Below are positions 42,888 to 54,640 of a stretch of DNA of 60,000 bases, piece after piece (within the stretch, counting starts at the first letter, position 1; every line of letters begins with the position of its first letter). Under the pieces are notes generated by a model. That model ran no database searches. It was not told where the DNA came from and saw nothing but the letters and a program-made list of their open reading frames with translations. Position numbers and translations under genes: made by a program. This DNA comes from Takakia lepidozioides. Lineage: Eukaryota > Streptophyta > Takakiopsida > Takakiales > Takakiaceae. Where the stretch lies: NCBI GenBank assembly GCA_030704615.1, contig CM060733.1:31870001-31930000 (forward strand), in the 5' to 3' direction.

Positions 42888-45800
42888 TTATGGGCTTGTA
42901 TCCCGCTGTAGAAGTGTGTTGACTTTGAAACTCATAGTGGCTTGGTGAATGAAGAAGTCGCGCTTTGGATCACAAACCATCCTTCTCAAGAAGACGAAGT
43001 AAAGGTGTTTGCACGGTATGAACTTCCCTCTCTTTCCCAAACTACTTGAAAGCATACCAACAAAATCAGGACATGTACAATTGGGAAAATTGGAAACAGT
43101 GATTTCGTACGTCCTGTCCTGCAGCGCAGATGCGGATGAGATCATGGTGAAGACCCGACCATACCCTGGATCAGGCACTTCCATTGTTCCCGCAACACGA
43201 GCGTGAAGCATTCTGGCGGACTCAATTTTGCCGTAGTGTTCTGCGGTTGGAGGGAATCGTCGAACCAGCTTCCCATTCCGTCTGGTTGGCCACAAGTGAG
43301 CGTCAGGCGGAGGTACCCGTGAACCGCTTCCACTTGAAGCACCTTCACGTGCAATGGAATGTCTGGCTAGGGAGAAACCCGCCTCTTCCAGCATTGCGAT
43401 CTCTCGGTGAGTGAGACCTGTGCCCATCTTCACAGGCCACACGGTTGGTGGAGTAGGCTTCCTTACCACGGAAGGCCTCACTGTACCATGCACACATCTC
43501 CCACAATCGTCAGCGCAGAACCAGAACTTGTGGTTCTTTGCCTCGCCTTGTCCGTAAGGGAGAAACAAACCCGTGAATGTAGGAGCTGCAGTGCGTTCTT
43601 TCCCTCTGGAGATTAATGATGTACATTTTTCATGATTGGTGGCCCTGATCGCCGCGCATTTCACACGAGATCCAGCACTTGTGCGTTCTATATGCCAAAC
43701 CTCGTCCAAGCCCATGGACTCGATTATATGCGGCACCACGTTCTGGTCTTCAACCATTGCAGTGACAATGCTTGATGCAGGGGTCCGGTCTGGGGCAGAG
43801 TAGCCCTCACCTGTGGATGTTCCGCAATTCCATCTCTGATCCAAGGGAACACGTGGCGTCGAGAAGTTCACCCTGTCCGCCTATGGGAATCTGCATCCGA
43901 TCCCGGAGGGGTGTCCAATTTCCGTTTGCAAGACCCGAATCTCTCTTCGCCTTCCAGATGGGGAACTCTTCCCACGAGAGGGGTGCCATCTGCACATATG
44001 CTCACTGCCCGCGCTATTTTGCTGGGATCCCCTGATCTTCCAGCTGCCCGCAACATCAACTCGCTCCTGTCCGGACCTTTGCCACCAAGGCCACCCCTCA
44101 AGAATGACCTATATCTGGTTTGCTGCTGCAGAGCACGAATGAGGTCATCGGCCGTCGCCGCATACAAATCTCTCTTTTTTTGCCGGATTGCTGCAACCAG
44201 GCATTGTGCACTGTCTCCGCAAGATTGCAAGAAGGCATGTCCGCCATCTCCTCAATGGACATATGCTGCAAGGCAAAAAAACAGAAAGCCGATATTAGGA
44301 TTGGACCCTGAAAGATATATCCGAAGCACCCAAACGAAGGTGAATACAAACCACTCACCGTTGTCATGGCCGCTCCCCACTGTCGGTAACGGAAGTGCCA
44401 AAATGCGAACCAGTCTTGCAGTGCCCTCATGCTGTCCTCCGATGCCGCTCCAGATGAGTACCACCAGGCACGAATTGTCTGGAACAATGTATTCGCTTCC
44501 CCCATAGTTTTGGCGTCTTTGTACTGGTTGCACAGTTGGCGATGCATAGTCTGCATATCTGGCTTGATGTATGTGTGTGTTTGTCCAGGGATTGTGTCCA
44601 ATGGAAAAGACATGTACGTTCTCTTCCAGGCATTGGCACTTTTGGTCTCCCGTCCCGAACACAATGCGGACAGCGTTGAAGTTAGCTTGAGCACTATCGG
44701 CCATGAAACCAACGAAATTGGGAGATGGGAGACCATTGGAGGCCATAACTCGAATGAGAGCTTCCCACATGAGCTGTTGTGAATCTGTGTCCTCTGACTG
44801 CATGTCACACACTGCAATTGTCATGACCCGCTGGTACACAGGGTCGTAAACATGACATGCCATTGTGGTCCAGTCTTTAACCCTCTTGACATGATCGAAC
44901 ATAAGGAAGCAGTTGCCAAGATCGCCACCCTTCTGCATACGTTTAACCAGGCTGACCCCGCTGCCCTCACCTTTTGTGGACATTTTGAACAAGAACACTT
45001 TCCTCCTTGTCCGGGAAAACGCTGTCTTGGATGTAGTCATACATGCTCCTTTTCTTCAAATCCATAATATTGTCCATATAACCTCGGCTCCCAGAGCCCA
45101 TTCTTAAAGCGTTCACCTGATTCCTAATGTTTGGAGAAGTCAAAGTTGAGAAATGGTCCATAACAGTGTCCAAAGCGATCCCTCCAGTATTCCTCCAACC
45201 GAATTTGATGCACACAGAATACGGCTTTCCAGAAAGGACTTGCTCGCCCCCATGGCAATTGCAGATGTGGTTCCAGTTGATTGGTATCCAACTCTTGCCT
45301 TATCAGACGCGAGACTGTGTCAACGCTCTCTCTATAATCCCCCTTGGACACAGGGTGGTTGTGAAAACCGAAATGGACACAGGCTCTAGTCAGGGTTTTG
45401 AATCGATGCACCACATAATACATTCTGGCGCCACACAAAGCAAGGCAGCAAGGTGGTACCCTACAGAACTTGCACACAAAAGTGTTACTGTATGGTGGTG
45501 TCACCCCAGGCTTGAATGGATTCTCACTGACACCATCCCATTCGCTTTGGTTTTGCACACCTGACAATGCGAAGTGTCTGCATTTCATGTTCTCGCATTT
45601 CAGGTGCCCATTACAGACTGTTCGCCTGAATATGAGGTTGTCGTTGTTGTGAATATTGGAGGTTTTTGTGCGGCACCAAGGGTGCCCATCGTGCTTTTTG
45701 TCCATTCCTTCCAGGAGACTAGAAATGCCCCCCAAGGCAGCTCGAAAACAGTATTACCATCAAAAGATTCCGGCAAGAATGCCACCCTCTGAATATTGAA

Positions 45801-46451
45801 AGTGCTCCAGTCTATCCCCCTCAACTCACTCTTGAATCCTGCCATCCCACCCATGGCTTTCAGTTTAGGAATGACACTGGTGATCTCCTCCACATCTGCT
45901 TCTACATGTGGACATGGCTGATCCACGGGCGGTATTGCACATGTGTCATCGGAGGATGAGTCCGAAAGCTCAACTACAGTGTTAACGGTACTCGTCTCCT
46001 TCTTGACAACCACGGGTGTTTTCTCCTGGGCCACTGATGCTGCCGTGCCAGGAGTTACGAAAGATCCTGCAGACTGTCTCAGAGGAGCACTGAGCACCCT
46101 GTATCTGCCTGGAGGCACTCTCCATTGTGTGGCTGGTGCAGTATGCGAAGGTTTCTGGAACACGTACTTGAGCAGTTTTCCATTGGCATCGTACACTTCC
46201 CTTTGAAGGAATAGAGTTCCATTTTCCAACCGAAACTGCGTTGCGAGGACGTGTTCATGCACCAGCGCAAAACCATCATCTTCCACCTCGTAAGAAAATG
46301 GCACAGGGTGGTCCTCACTGAAGAAGTCCGCGTCAAGGGAGCCCATGGCCTGGGAGGCCATATGTCGATGTTGCTTCAGAAAGTAGAGTTCACAGTCCGA
46401 CGGTGCTTGTGAATGCAAATTGTGTGGGAGCGGAGTTTTTGGCGTCCTCAC
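42888..46451 (-). pseudogene. Mutator-like (MULE-type) transposase with SWIM finger
   Basis: Minus-strand coding segments in order. 46451-45600: N-terminal region of unknown fold with an acidic Ser-rich stretch (VVELSDSSSDDT). 45735-45124: a Cys/His-rich segment (RRTVCNGHLKCENMKCRHF, FVCKFCRVPPCC, FGFHNHPV) resembling the DNA-binding parts of MULE proteins. 45040-44252: catalytic core with CFLMFDHVKRVKDW, FVGFMADSAQANFNAVRIVF (second Asp) and a CLFHW motif in another frame. 44817-44098: WWYSSGAASEDS, then NLAETVHNAWLQQSGKKRE. 43871-42888: C-terminal part with a SWIM zinc finger, FPNCTCPDF...FIPCKHLYFVFL (CxC...CxH). The pieces are offset in frame. Some joins may be introns, but the core seems to contain at least one true frameshift. 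Family assignment rests on the SWIM finger and core motifs. Confidence 0.75.
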
Positions 46452-47529
46452 AGAGAATTGCAGGTATCGCTCGGCTTGCAGATCTCCTAACGCGGGTTTC
46501 CACTTCTGTGAAATGTCTCCCCATGCGAACCAAGCGCATGGTCACAGAGTGCCCAATGCGGAGTCCATAATGTCAGCCCTAATCCTAGAATCCAACTGTT
46601 TTTTCACAAGTGCCCCACCAGTGCATTCGTTGACAGATTGACTGACAGAGCCGCCGTTTGGTTGTCATGTCAGAGAGGCCAGAAGAGATGCCCATTTCCA
46701 TTTAATTTTAACGGCACCTGCACCGCTGTACAACTGTACATACTTGACATTCCTCTGGAACATCCCAGAATAAATTGCCCAATAATGAACTTTTTCAGAT
46801 GAGAGGTGATTAGACCCCAACGATTTTTGGATGGATGAGGATCCAATGATCTCCGCCGATTTTCATAACGATTAGATGGACACGTGTTCGCCATGCGAGT
46901 CAGTGGCGCACTGAACGTTCGCGAAGCATCTTGGCGTTGAAGGCCTTGCGATGAACCTCCCATAGTCCTCTTTTTTCCCTCTTCTCCTTATTGTCTTTGC
47001 AACCCTGGATTCTGCAGAGACGGTGACCCATTCCGAGGGAGAAGCAAGCGTCGAAGAACACTTTATTTCACATCAAACAAGCAAAGGGCACGCGCTAAGG
47101 AGAGGATGAGGAAGGCGAGACGGGAACTTAGAATGGGAGAAGAAACATCCGGCGTAGAGGAAGACGAAGGGCAAAAACAAGATTCTGCAACCGCAGTGTG
47201 GAGAGGAAGGTCTTGAAGTGATCCCGGAGGCGACCGATGAGCAACCTCCAATAGAAGGGGGGAGGACGAGGAAGTGAGCTGGGCTCGGGAGAGAAAGCAC
47301 TGCGAGTAGAGAAACAGGTCTTCAAAGAGCAGGGAGAACAAACGGACGCGGAAACGATGCCGTCTGCCCTTGTTTCGCACCATCGGGACCTCCTTGGAAG
47401 CATGCTACCTCCAGACCAAATGGAAAGATTGAATGCGTCAGGAGCATCATCAAGTGCAAAGAAGAAACCGGAGGTGGCTATGGAGGCTGATCGGGAAGCT
47501 CTGTGCGTTTGAAGTCGAAGCTAAGCATT
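46452..47529. other. 5' region of the MULE-like unit
   Basis: No firm gene. On the plus strand a short frame at 47356-47512 (MPSALVSHHRDLLGSMLPPD to the stop after EALCV) ends in a Ser/Lys stretch ASGASSSAKKKP, which is echoed by ASSSSKKKKRRQ at about 47658. These could be first exons of the plus-strand gene at 48102-49336. Evidence is weak. Confidence 0.3.
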
Positions 47530-48055
47530 GAGGTCGACATCAACCTTGCGTCAACGCAAGGTTGAAGTCGACCTCCTAAGTGTATATATTGGGCATCAAA
47601 ACAGTGCAGATGCTGCACTACAATCAAGCTAGACAGACATGGATGCTTGCGACGCATCATCAAGTTCGAAGAAGAAGAAGAGACGGCAATCTCCTTTTCC
47701 TGTAGCTTTTGTGTTTGTTCAACACCGATCCGAGAGCTCGCAATCAACCTTGCGTCAACGCAAGGTTGATGCCAACCTCCATGGTGTATGTTAGAACTTC
47801 TAGTGAAACGAACAGATGCCGCACAGGAATCAACATTGCGTTGACGCAAGGCTGGTTTTGATGATTTTTTTGTTCAATGGAAGCGTCCGATCTCTCATAC
47901 CCTGAACTGTAAGGTAAGGAAAGTTGATTAGTTGAAGCTCCCAAAAGAACCCTGCGTCAACGCAAAGCATTTTTTTGCTTTAAAAGTCTTTCCTGTATGC
48001 CTTTCAGTCTAAACTACATCCCCATCAATCAACCTTGCATCAAAGCAATGTTGAT
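47530..48055. repeat. Second palindrome array (TTGCGTCAACGCAA type)
   Basis: Five palindromes sharing TTGCGTCAACGCAA: 47541-47564 (embedded in a 46-bp near-palindrome, 47530-47575, flanked by GAGGTCGAC/GTCGACCTC), 47743-47770 (28 bp, perfect except for its central TCAA), 47831-47854, 47953-47964, and a decayed 48028-48055. Spacing is irregular (204, 86, 116 and 83 bp between centres). Different sequence but the same style, with a GTCAAC/GTTAAC centre, as the array at 42518-42703. The two arrays flank the transposase region. Confidence 0.85.
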
Positions 48056-48101
48056 CCATGGGTGCTCAATCTGTCACTCACAGATAATTCATTCTGTGCA
48101 G

Positions 48102-49336
48102 AGGAAAAGAAAAAGGAAATCCGAGGGGGAAGATTTGGCCGCGTCAGAAGGTGAAGGTGAGGAAGACTCATCGGAGGGAAACTATGAAGACAAGGCCGAG
48201 GAGATAATTGGTGGGCAAAAAGTGAACTCGTCGAAGGTGATTATGTCGATGGAGGTTCCCGGCGGAAACCTGGTCATTCCGCTGTGCAGGATGATCTCCA
48301 TGCCCGCTGTTCGACCGGCATTGAGGAATGATATAACGAAGTTGAAGAACGACTTTGTTCACGGCTATGTCAAAGGATCAGCAGTGTTCTACGTATCCAC
48401 TATGAACACGAAAGGAGATGAGTGTCTTGTAACAGAGGACATTGAGCAAGGTTGGGATGCATGCTGGCGGGATGTAAACAAGGAGTTCGAGTTTAAGTAT
48501 CATGGGATCGCCACCATGCTTGATAAGCTCGTTGACAATACCATCAGGTCCACCACCTTTATATCCATTTAAATGTTCAATTGCTTCCACAATCTCAGAA
48601 GAACTAATGGGAGCGTTATAAGCCATTGAAATATACTCCAGTTCATCAGGGCTGTTTTGAATCATAGGAACAATTTTTCCAACTGTGTATATGCAGTTCG
48701 GGAAGTCGGCACAGACTTGCAGTGGCTTTGCATGTACATGTCAGTAATCTGATTGTCTGGTGGATATTATAGGGCCATGTTGACAGTCCTTGTTTGTTGC
48801 AGCAAATGCAAGTGGTGGAGAGGGAACTGGACTCTCTAATGAAGGCGAAGATTTTGGCAGTGCGTCAGACGGAGGATATGAAGGGATTGCTCAGGTGGAT
48901 TGAGCATTTTATGGTGGAGTACTGGAACGAGCTTTTCCACTGCGAGATGGTGGAGGGCCCGCGGAGGAGCTGGGGTGTCCTAGAGCAGCCAGGGGGGATG
49001 CAGCCTGCACGTCGACTTGTGTACATGTATGACAATGCAAACCCTGTGTTGTATTTCAAGACGTGGTAGTTGGGAAGTCTGCACATATTTCCCAACAACA
49101 TGCTGACAATGGCAATAGTCTGTGCCGATTTCTGAATCTGAAATGCCTCACTTTTTCAGGTACATCAACTTCTACCTTCTGCCCAACAAACACATACAGG
49201 CTATTCCGGCGATGGTTTCTCAGTGGGCAGGTACACGGTCTGAGTGCACCATGATAATCTGCCGAAGAGCCAGCGGGAGCCGCGAAGTGCTCTACGGCAG
49301 ATTAGTGGCGACCAATGGATGTTGCCGTGCATAATG
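48102..49336 (+). CDS. Candidate multi-exon gene of unknown function beside the MULE region
   Basis: Three plus-strand blocks each follow a good 3' splice site. From 48102 (after CTGTGCAG): RKRKRKSEGEDLAASEGEG, an acidic tract, then VPGGNLVIPLCRMISMPAVR and YVSTMNTKGDECLVTEDIEQ. From 48803 (after TTTGTTGCAG): QMQVVERELDSLMKAKILAV to VLYFKTW and a TAG at 49067-49069. From 49160 (after TTTTTCAG): YINFYLLPNKHIQAIPAMVS to GRLVATNGCC. No known domain; the basic start suggests a nuclear protein. The first block is cut at about 48497 by an antisense LINE fragment, so the gene is probably dead. It may be the second gene of the Mutator-like unit. Confidence 0.4.
48497..48665 (-). mobile_element. LINE reverse-transcriptase fragment
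   Basis: Minus-strand frame with SSSEIVEAIEHLNGYKGGGP followed by DGIVNELIKHGG. This is the N-terminal fingers motif of L1-type reverse transcriptases, with a G-P-D-G-I core. Only about 55 residues remain. It interrupts the plus-strand candidate gene. Confidence 0.75.
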
Positions 49337-50612
49337 TGTGTTGGCAAGGAATGCGGAATGATCCAGGGTTCAAATTTCAACATCTCGTAGCACGTGAACA
49401 GCCTATAGGAATTTTCATTTAATCTATATACTTAGGCTAGACATGGGGGGAGAGTGAGCATGAGGACAACTTGCGCTCGTAGAAGCTGCTTGCGTCAGGT
49501 GAGGGGAATGCCCTGGCGATCGATTGGTTGCCAATTATCCCATATCCATTGCCCGTATCTAGCAACCTGTATAGTATATAAGGGGGTGAGCTGCAAAGAA
49601 GTGAGACGTGGGCTCAGACTGTTCTTCAGCTGCATGCACATGGTTCAATGATTAGCATGATAGCAGACCCAGCAGATTATGGCATATAATCTGACCCCCA
49701 AAAATGCCAGAATTTCGAGCCAAAGCAAATTACGTTATAATTTTTTCGCTCTATATGCATAACAATTATCTAGGGTCCACTGTAACAGCACCCTAATTCC
49801 TGGCGACAAGCCTCAGCCTGAGCAACTCGCGATCGAAGCAGGTGACAGTATCTCCTCGGGCAACCCAGCGTTCTGGCGACGGCCCCCTCCACCCCGCTCT
49901 GTCTGGCGATCTGACGGTGGAGGGTGGTGCACATGGCGAAATCTGGCTGGCCCCGGCGCGATGGGGCGCCAGCCCTTCGATTTAGGGCGCCGTGTCCCCC
50001 CCCCCTTCTCAAGCGAAAACGCAGGTCCCCGCCTCGTTTGGGCTATAAATTTAGATTTTGTTTTTGGTGCTATTTTGCTTTTTTGGGCCTAAAAAGGAGG
50101 GTGTAAGTAGCCTCTGAATTTTGTGGGGCCTCCTCCTAATGAGGCCGCCTGGTGCAGAGGGGACAGGGACCTGACAGCGGGTCCCACTGCATTAAAACGA
50201 TCCCTATTGCCCTGTTTCTTTTATATATGAAAAAAACGACATATAGTAGCATGTTTGAGGCAGCGTTTCTTTTAAGTTATTTACATTGTAGCACAATTGG
50301 CATCCATGAGAACCTTAGAGGAGCATGTCTGGCGCTTGTACAAAATGTGTAGTGGAAATGGCTGGCGATAATATGAGATTTTGAATGGGTGTTGGGCGAA
50401 TGAACCTAAGACCTAGTAGACTTGTTGAGGCGAATAACCCAGAATTGAGATAGCAAATTGGAGGGTTTAGGCATCATTGGAGACTAGGCAGAAATTATGC
50501 CAAACACCACCAAAAAAATTTAAACCACCATTCATAAGTAGAAAACCTTAAATTGGCTTATATTGCATTTCAGTCAAATCTACACTAAGTGGCATATTTG
50601 AACCCTGGCCCT
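49337..50612. other. No recognisable gene
   Basis: About 1.3 kb of intergenic sequence. A GC-rich part (49840-50040) includes a run of Cs at 49997-50005. Open frames are short and unremarkable. Confidence 0.45.
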
Positions 50613-51510
50613 TTGAATTGTCGGCACACGATTCAATTGAATTGCGAATTGGCAATTCAATTGAATTGTAATCTATAATTTTTAACTTATTTCTGTATAT
50701 AATATATATATATATATATAAATTATACATATATACATACACAGGTATAAGCTAAAAATACATGTTGCCTGTCTATTCTTGCTGTCCGTCTGTCAACTTT
50801 GCCCGTGGTAAGGCTTGAGCCCAAGATAAGCCTAAGGGAGAGCGAGAGAGGGAGAGAGAGAGAGAGGAAGTCACGAAGCGCTTGTAAAAGCGGGATTGTC
50901 TCTCTTTGTGGATGTTGGTGCCAATATATGGCTATGTACATATACCAAACATGATACCAATGTAAGAATATCAATGTGTAAGAGTTTGATATATTAAACT
51001 TATATAGAACACACATCCCAACTTCAACATGATACCTTTGTAAGGGTATCGAAATTTTTGATAATTCTCAAGATGAACATATTTTTTGTTTTCTTTGTCC
51101 TGGGCCAGATACTAGTGTTAGGGGACTACATAGTGATGCAAGGGAAGCCTTTCATCAATTGTCAAGTTTGATTTTGTCTGTTTTTTCCGGAGCCAGCCAT
51201 GTTTCTTTTGCCAATGAATCACAGGAAGCTCCTGATCTGTCTCCGTCTCTGGCTCTCCCTTTCTCGCTGAGGCTGAGGGTGGCTTCACAACTCCACAATT
51301 TCCTCAAGGGCACAAGAAAGAGGGCCAGCAAGAATAGACGGGCAACATGTATTTTTAGCTTATACTCTTATATGTGTATAAATATAATTTGAATATATAC
51401 ATGTACATATATATTATATATTATATACAAAAATAAGTTAAAAAATATAGATTACAATTCAATTGAATTGCCAATTCGCAATTCAATTGAATCGTGTGCC
51501 GACAATTCAA
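50613..51510. mobile_element. Long-terminal-inverted-repeat element (898 bp)
   Basis: The left arm starts TTGAATTGTCGGCACACGAT at 50613; the right arm is its complement, ending at 51510. Homology between arms continues inward for about 250 bp with AT-rich length differences. It includes CAATTCAATTGAATTG palindromes, TATA repeats, GTTGCC(T/C)GTCTATTCTTGCTG, and a GA-rich segment (50838-50873). The central 300 bp is unique. There is no open frame. A target duplication is not evident. RNA from either strand could fold into a very long hairpin. Confidence 0.85.
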
Positions 51511-51560
51511 TTGAATTGCAAATTAGGGTTAGTTCAATTGAATTGCGCACTTTTTAGGGG

Positions 51561-51613
51561 TGATCAAGTGAATTGCGATGCATTTCACATCAAGGCCTTT
51601 TTGGAATTCCCTA
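51561..51613 (+). repeat. Dispersed repeat R3, copy 2
   Basis: Matches 22466-22518 with about three differences, in the same orientation. The downstream sequences then diverge (TACATATCAC here, AATGCTGTCA there), marking one border of the unit. It lies 50 bp beyond the long-inverted-repeat element. Confidence 0.75.
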
Positions 51614-51934
51614 CATATCACTACAAAGTCTATCTATACAGACAACACTATACTTACCCATATGGACAACATAGCTGGCTCCACGTCCTCCTGCGCACCC
51701 GCGCACTCAGAATGCGGCGATGTCCTGCAAGTGGTCGGTGGGATCTGGCTCCTCTGCTGTAAACTGTCTTCACTCAATATGGCGCCATGTGCCTCCCTTT
51801 GGCGGCCCCTCTAGCGAATGGTGGGCCCATTTTGGCGAAAAGTGATGATTTTTCAGCGTCATTTCCCTTTACCCCTGTCGCCAAGACCTCCGCGAGGTCG
51901 AAATCTGGCGATTATTCGCCACTAAGAGAATGGC

Positions 51935-52050
51935 TGGTTTGAGGTTGTGGTCTGGTGGTAGGTTGATGGTGATGTAGCGATGCAGGTCTTGGGTTCCAAA
52001 ACCAATTCGGAAGGATTAGCAGACATGCTAACAGACATCTCTTTTTTGTT
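51935..52050 (+). mobile_element. Possible tRNA-derived SINE head
   Basis: TTGTGGTCTGGTGGTAGG (about 51944-51961) resembles an A box, and GGTCTTGGGTTCCAAAACC (about 51985-52003) resembles a B box at tRNA-like spacing. No acceptor stem can form. The tail and duplications were not identified, so confidence is low. Confidence 0.3.
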
Positions 52051-53332
52051 TTCTGGTCTCTTTAGAGAGGAACTCGGACAGGGCTCCCTATTAATCCCTA
52101 ATGATAGGGCTCCCTATTATTCTATCCGGTAATGGCCTTCCGCACCTCGACTTCCTCGTTCTTTAGTTCTGTTTCCCCTGGGAGGTAAGATGTAGTAATG
52201 GGGTTTCAAAGCCCTAAGCAAACACCATAAGTTAATAATCCTTTCCAGCAGTGGGTCGTCGTCTCCACCAGAGTCCTTCAACACTTATACCCACACAGTT
52301 AGCTCCTTGACCGAGGTTTCTTCTCTTTTGGTTTGTAGAGGAGGTATTTGAGCTCGTCTTGGGGCCAGCCTTAATACCCCCCTTTGCAACTTAGGCCCTT
52401 ACTTGAGGGGGGGTCTCACGATGATCCATACAGACACGAGTTTTTGTTTTGTTTTGTTTTATTTTATTTTGTTACATAAAGAGGGGATAGATTCTCTTTG
52501 GGGAAAAAGGGGAAGGGGGGAGAGGGGATAAGGTAGTTACACCCAAATGTGAGCGTTTAAGCAGAGATGCCCAAGGGCCCTTGGTGCAGTAGGGAAAAAA
52601 ATTCTATGAGCAGGTGAGCAACCAAACAAACAGCTTGCGTTATCAATTGCATGAATTCTGGCCCAAGTGGCTAATTGATATATATTATCAAAGTGGCAAT
52701 ACACAAAACAATATCCATTTCCTGAGACATTCCAGGGTATTTTCATCAGAGAGAGTGACCCTCTTCAGGTCGATCAAGAACATTGTCCCTACACCTCTGT
52801 TCACCAACTTTACAAAATCTTGAGTCAGCCAAAAGCCCTGGCCCTGCCACAAACAGCAAGTTGATGCTTGTGAAGGGCTTTCCAAAGGATATCTGGAAAA
52901 CCCCAAGTAATTGTCTTGATCAAAGGTCAGTCACACTACTCGAGTGAGCCCCTCACAAAGGTAGTGTCTGTTCCCTTTTGCTCTGCCCAACCTGGGTGCG
53001 GGGTCTATGGCCACAAGGCTACGGCAAACAACGTCTTATGAGTGCATTCTCTAAGAGCTTTAGGTTACAAGCTTCCTCCTTCCTTTCTCACAATATTTGG
53101 TCAAAATCTGTTTGTGGAACCAAAGAGGATGGTCACAAGACGGGCCCCCAGAAATAAGCCTTCAACTAAAATGTTTTTCACAGATATTAGCCATAAGCCA
53201 CTATCTGAGGGCTCAATGGTGTCTGAAAACACTTGTATGTGACCATCACCATGGACAAACAAAATGCACCTATCCTCCATCTATGACCTTTTCATCGTCA
53301 TGTTTGAAGCGATGCACTTTCTTTGAAGAATT
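52051..53332. other. Intergenic, with repeat R1 copy 2 at 52710-53050
   Basis: No gene. A TTTTG run lies at 52448-52482. 52710-53050 is the second copy of repeat R1 (first at 13590-13905), in the same orientation. The repeat ends about 280 bp from the DYW terminus of the PPR pseudogene. Confidence 0.6.
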
Positions 53333-54640
53333 TTACCAATAATCCCAAACCCTGTCTTGGAAGTGGTGAAAGCGGTTGGCATTCCGTACAACAACTATTC
53401 GCCCAACAATCTTCGAGACCAAAAGCAATGGCCAGCTTCTCACTGTGGTGGCAAAGGGAAGTTTCCTTTTGCTCCTCCTCCACATCATGCAACACGAAAT
53501 GTGTGTCAGGCACATACCCAGCCTCCTTCATCCACCCAGACAATCTCTTCAACTCGGCATGTGTTTCTTCAATTTGTGGATGCAATTTGTCTTCTACAAT
53601 GAATGTATGCACCTGGTTGTTCACCTCAATCCAGCTGCGCCCTGGCACCTTTTTGACACCTGTCCATCATGACTTGTCTCACAATTGCTTGATCGTCCCA
53701 CCTGCCCAGCAGCACTATAGATGTTTGATAGCAGCACATAAGTGGAGGCATGCTTTGGATCCCCCTTGAGAAGACTTTTTGCCGCACGTTCTGCTAGCTC
53801 CATTTCACCATGAATTCTGCAGGCACCAAGCAACCCCACACTGAAGCATCTGGTTTGATTGGCATTTTGTTAACGAAGTCCTCTCCTCCATGCAATCGCC
53901 CTGCACGGCCAAGAAGGTCCACCATGCAGCAATAAATGCTCCACTGTAGGGGTAAGGCCATGGCTTCGACTCATGGAATCGAAGTAGTGATGGCCTTCAT
54001 CCACCAAACCTAAATGGCTACACCGAGAGAGCAGAGAAACAAAGGTGATGCCATCTGGGGAATTCTTCTTCCATTTGTTCAAACAGTTCAAGGGCCTCCC
54101 TCCCATACCCATGCTGACCATATCCTGCCATCATTGCACTCCATGAGACCATGTCTCGTTTAGACATGTTGTCAAATACCTGGCGTGCATGCTACCGCAT
54201 TTAGCGTACATGTCAACAAGGGCAGTCTCCAAATTTATACATGATATAATTCCAGCTTTGATCAGGTCAGCATGAACCTGTCTACCCCTCATACATTTCC
54301 AAAGCCTCCCTACCACACCCAAGCTTGGCGTATCCTGCGATCATCGCATTCCAAGAGACCACATTCCCTTTAGCCATATTAAACACTTGACGTGCATCCT
54401 TCATGCTTCTGCACTTGGCATACATGTCAGCAAGGCCAGTGGCTAGAATGACGTCGAGAACAACTCCGGCTTTGATGATGTCGGCATGAACCTCTTTGCC
54501 CATTTTCAGGTTCCTAGGCTGGCACACGCATTGACAACACAAATGAACGTGACCCTGCCAGGTCTCCACCCTTTGCTTTGCATGCATCACCTCCATTGGG
54601 GAGCCTAATTTATACAAATATCTTTGCAAGCCCATGCGAC
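53333..54640 (-). pseudogene. DYW-class PPR pseudogene
   Basis: Minus-strand segments with several frame changes. PPR repeats come first (GKEVHADIIKAGVVLDVILA, GLADMYAKC, NVVSWNAMIAGYAKLGCGRE, then a second DMVSWSAMMAGYGQHGYGRE). LGLVDEGHHYFDSMSRSHGL follows, then an E region (GLLGACRIHGEMELAERAAK, STYVLLSNIYSAAGQ) and an E+/DYW start (PGRSWIEVNNQVHTFIVEDK). The DYW deaminase keeps its HSEKLAIAFGL motif, then breaks, and resumes as KIVGRIVVVRNANRFHHFQD, ending in the DYW tripeptide at 53336-53344. The segment between, which should contain the zinc-binding CxxCH, is missing. It cannot edit RNA. Related to but distinct from the fragment at 4681-5163. Confidence 0.92.
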
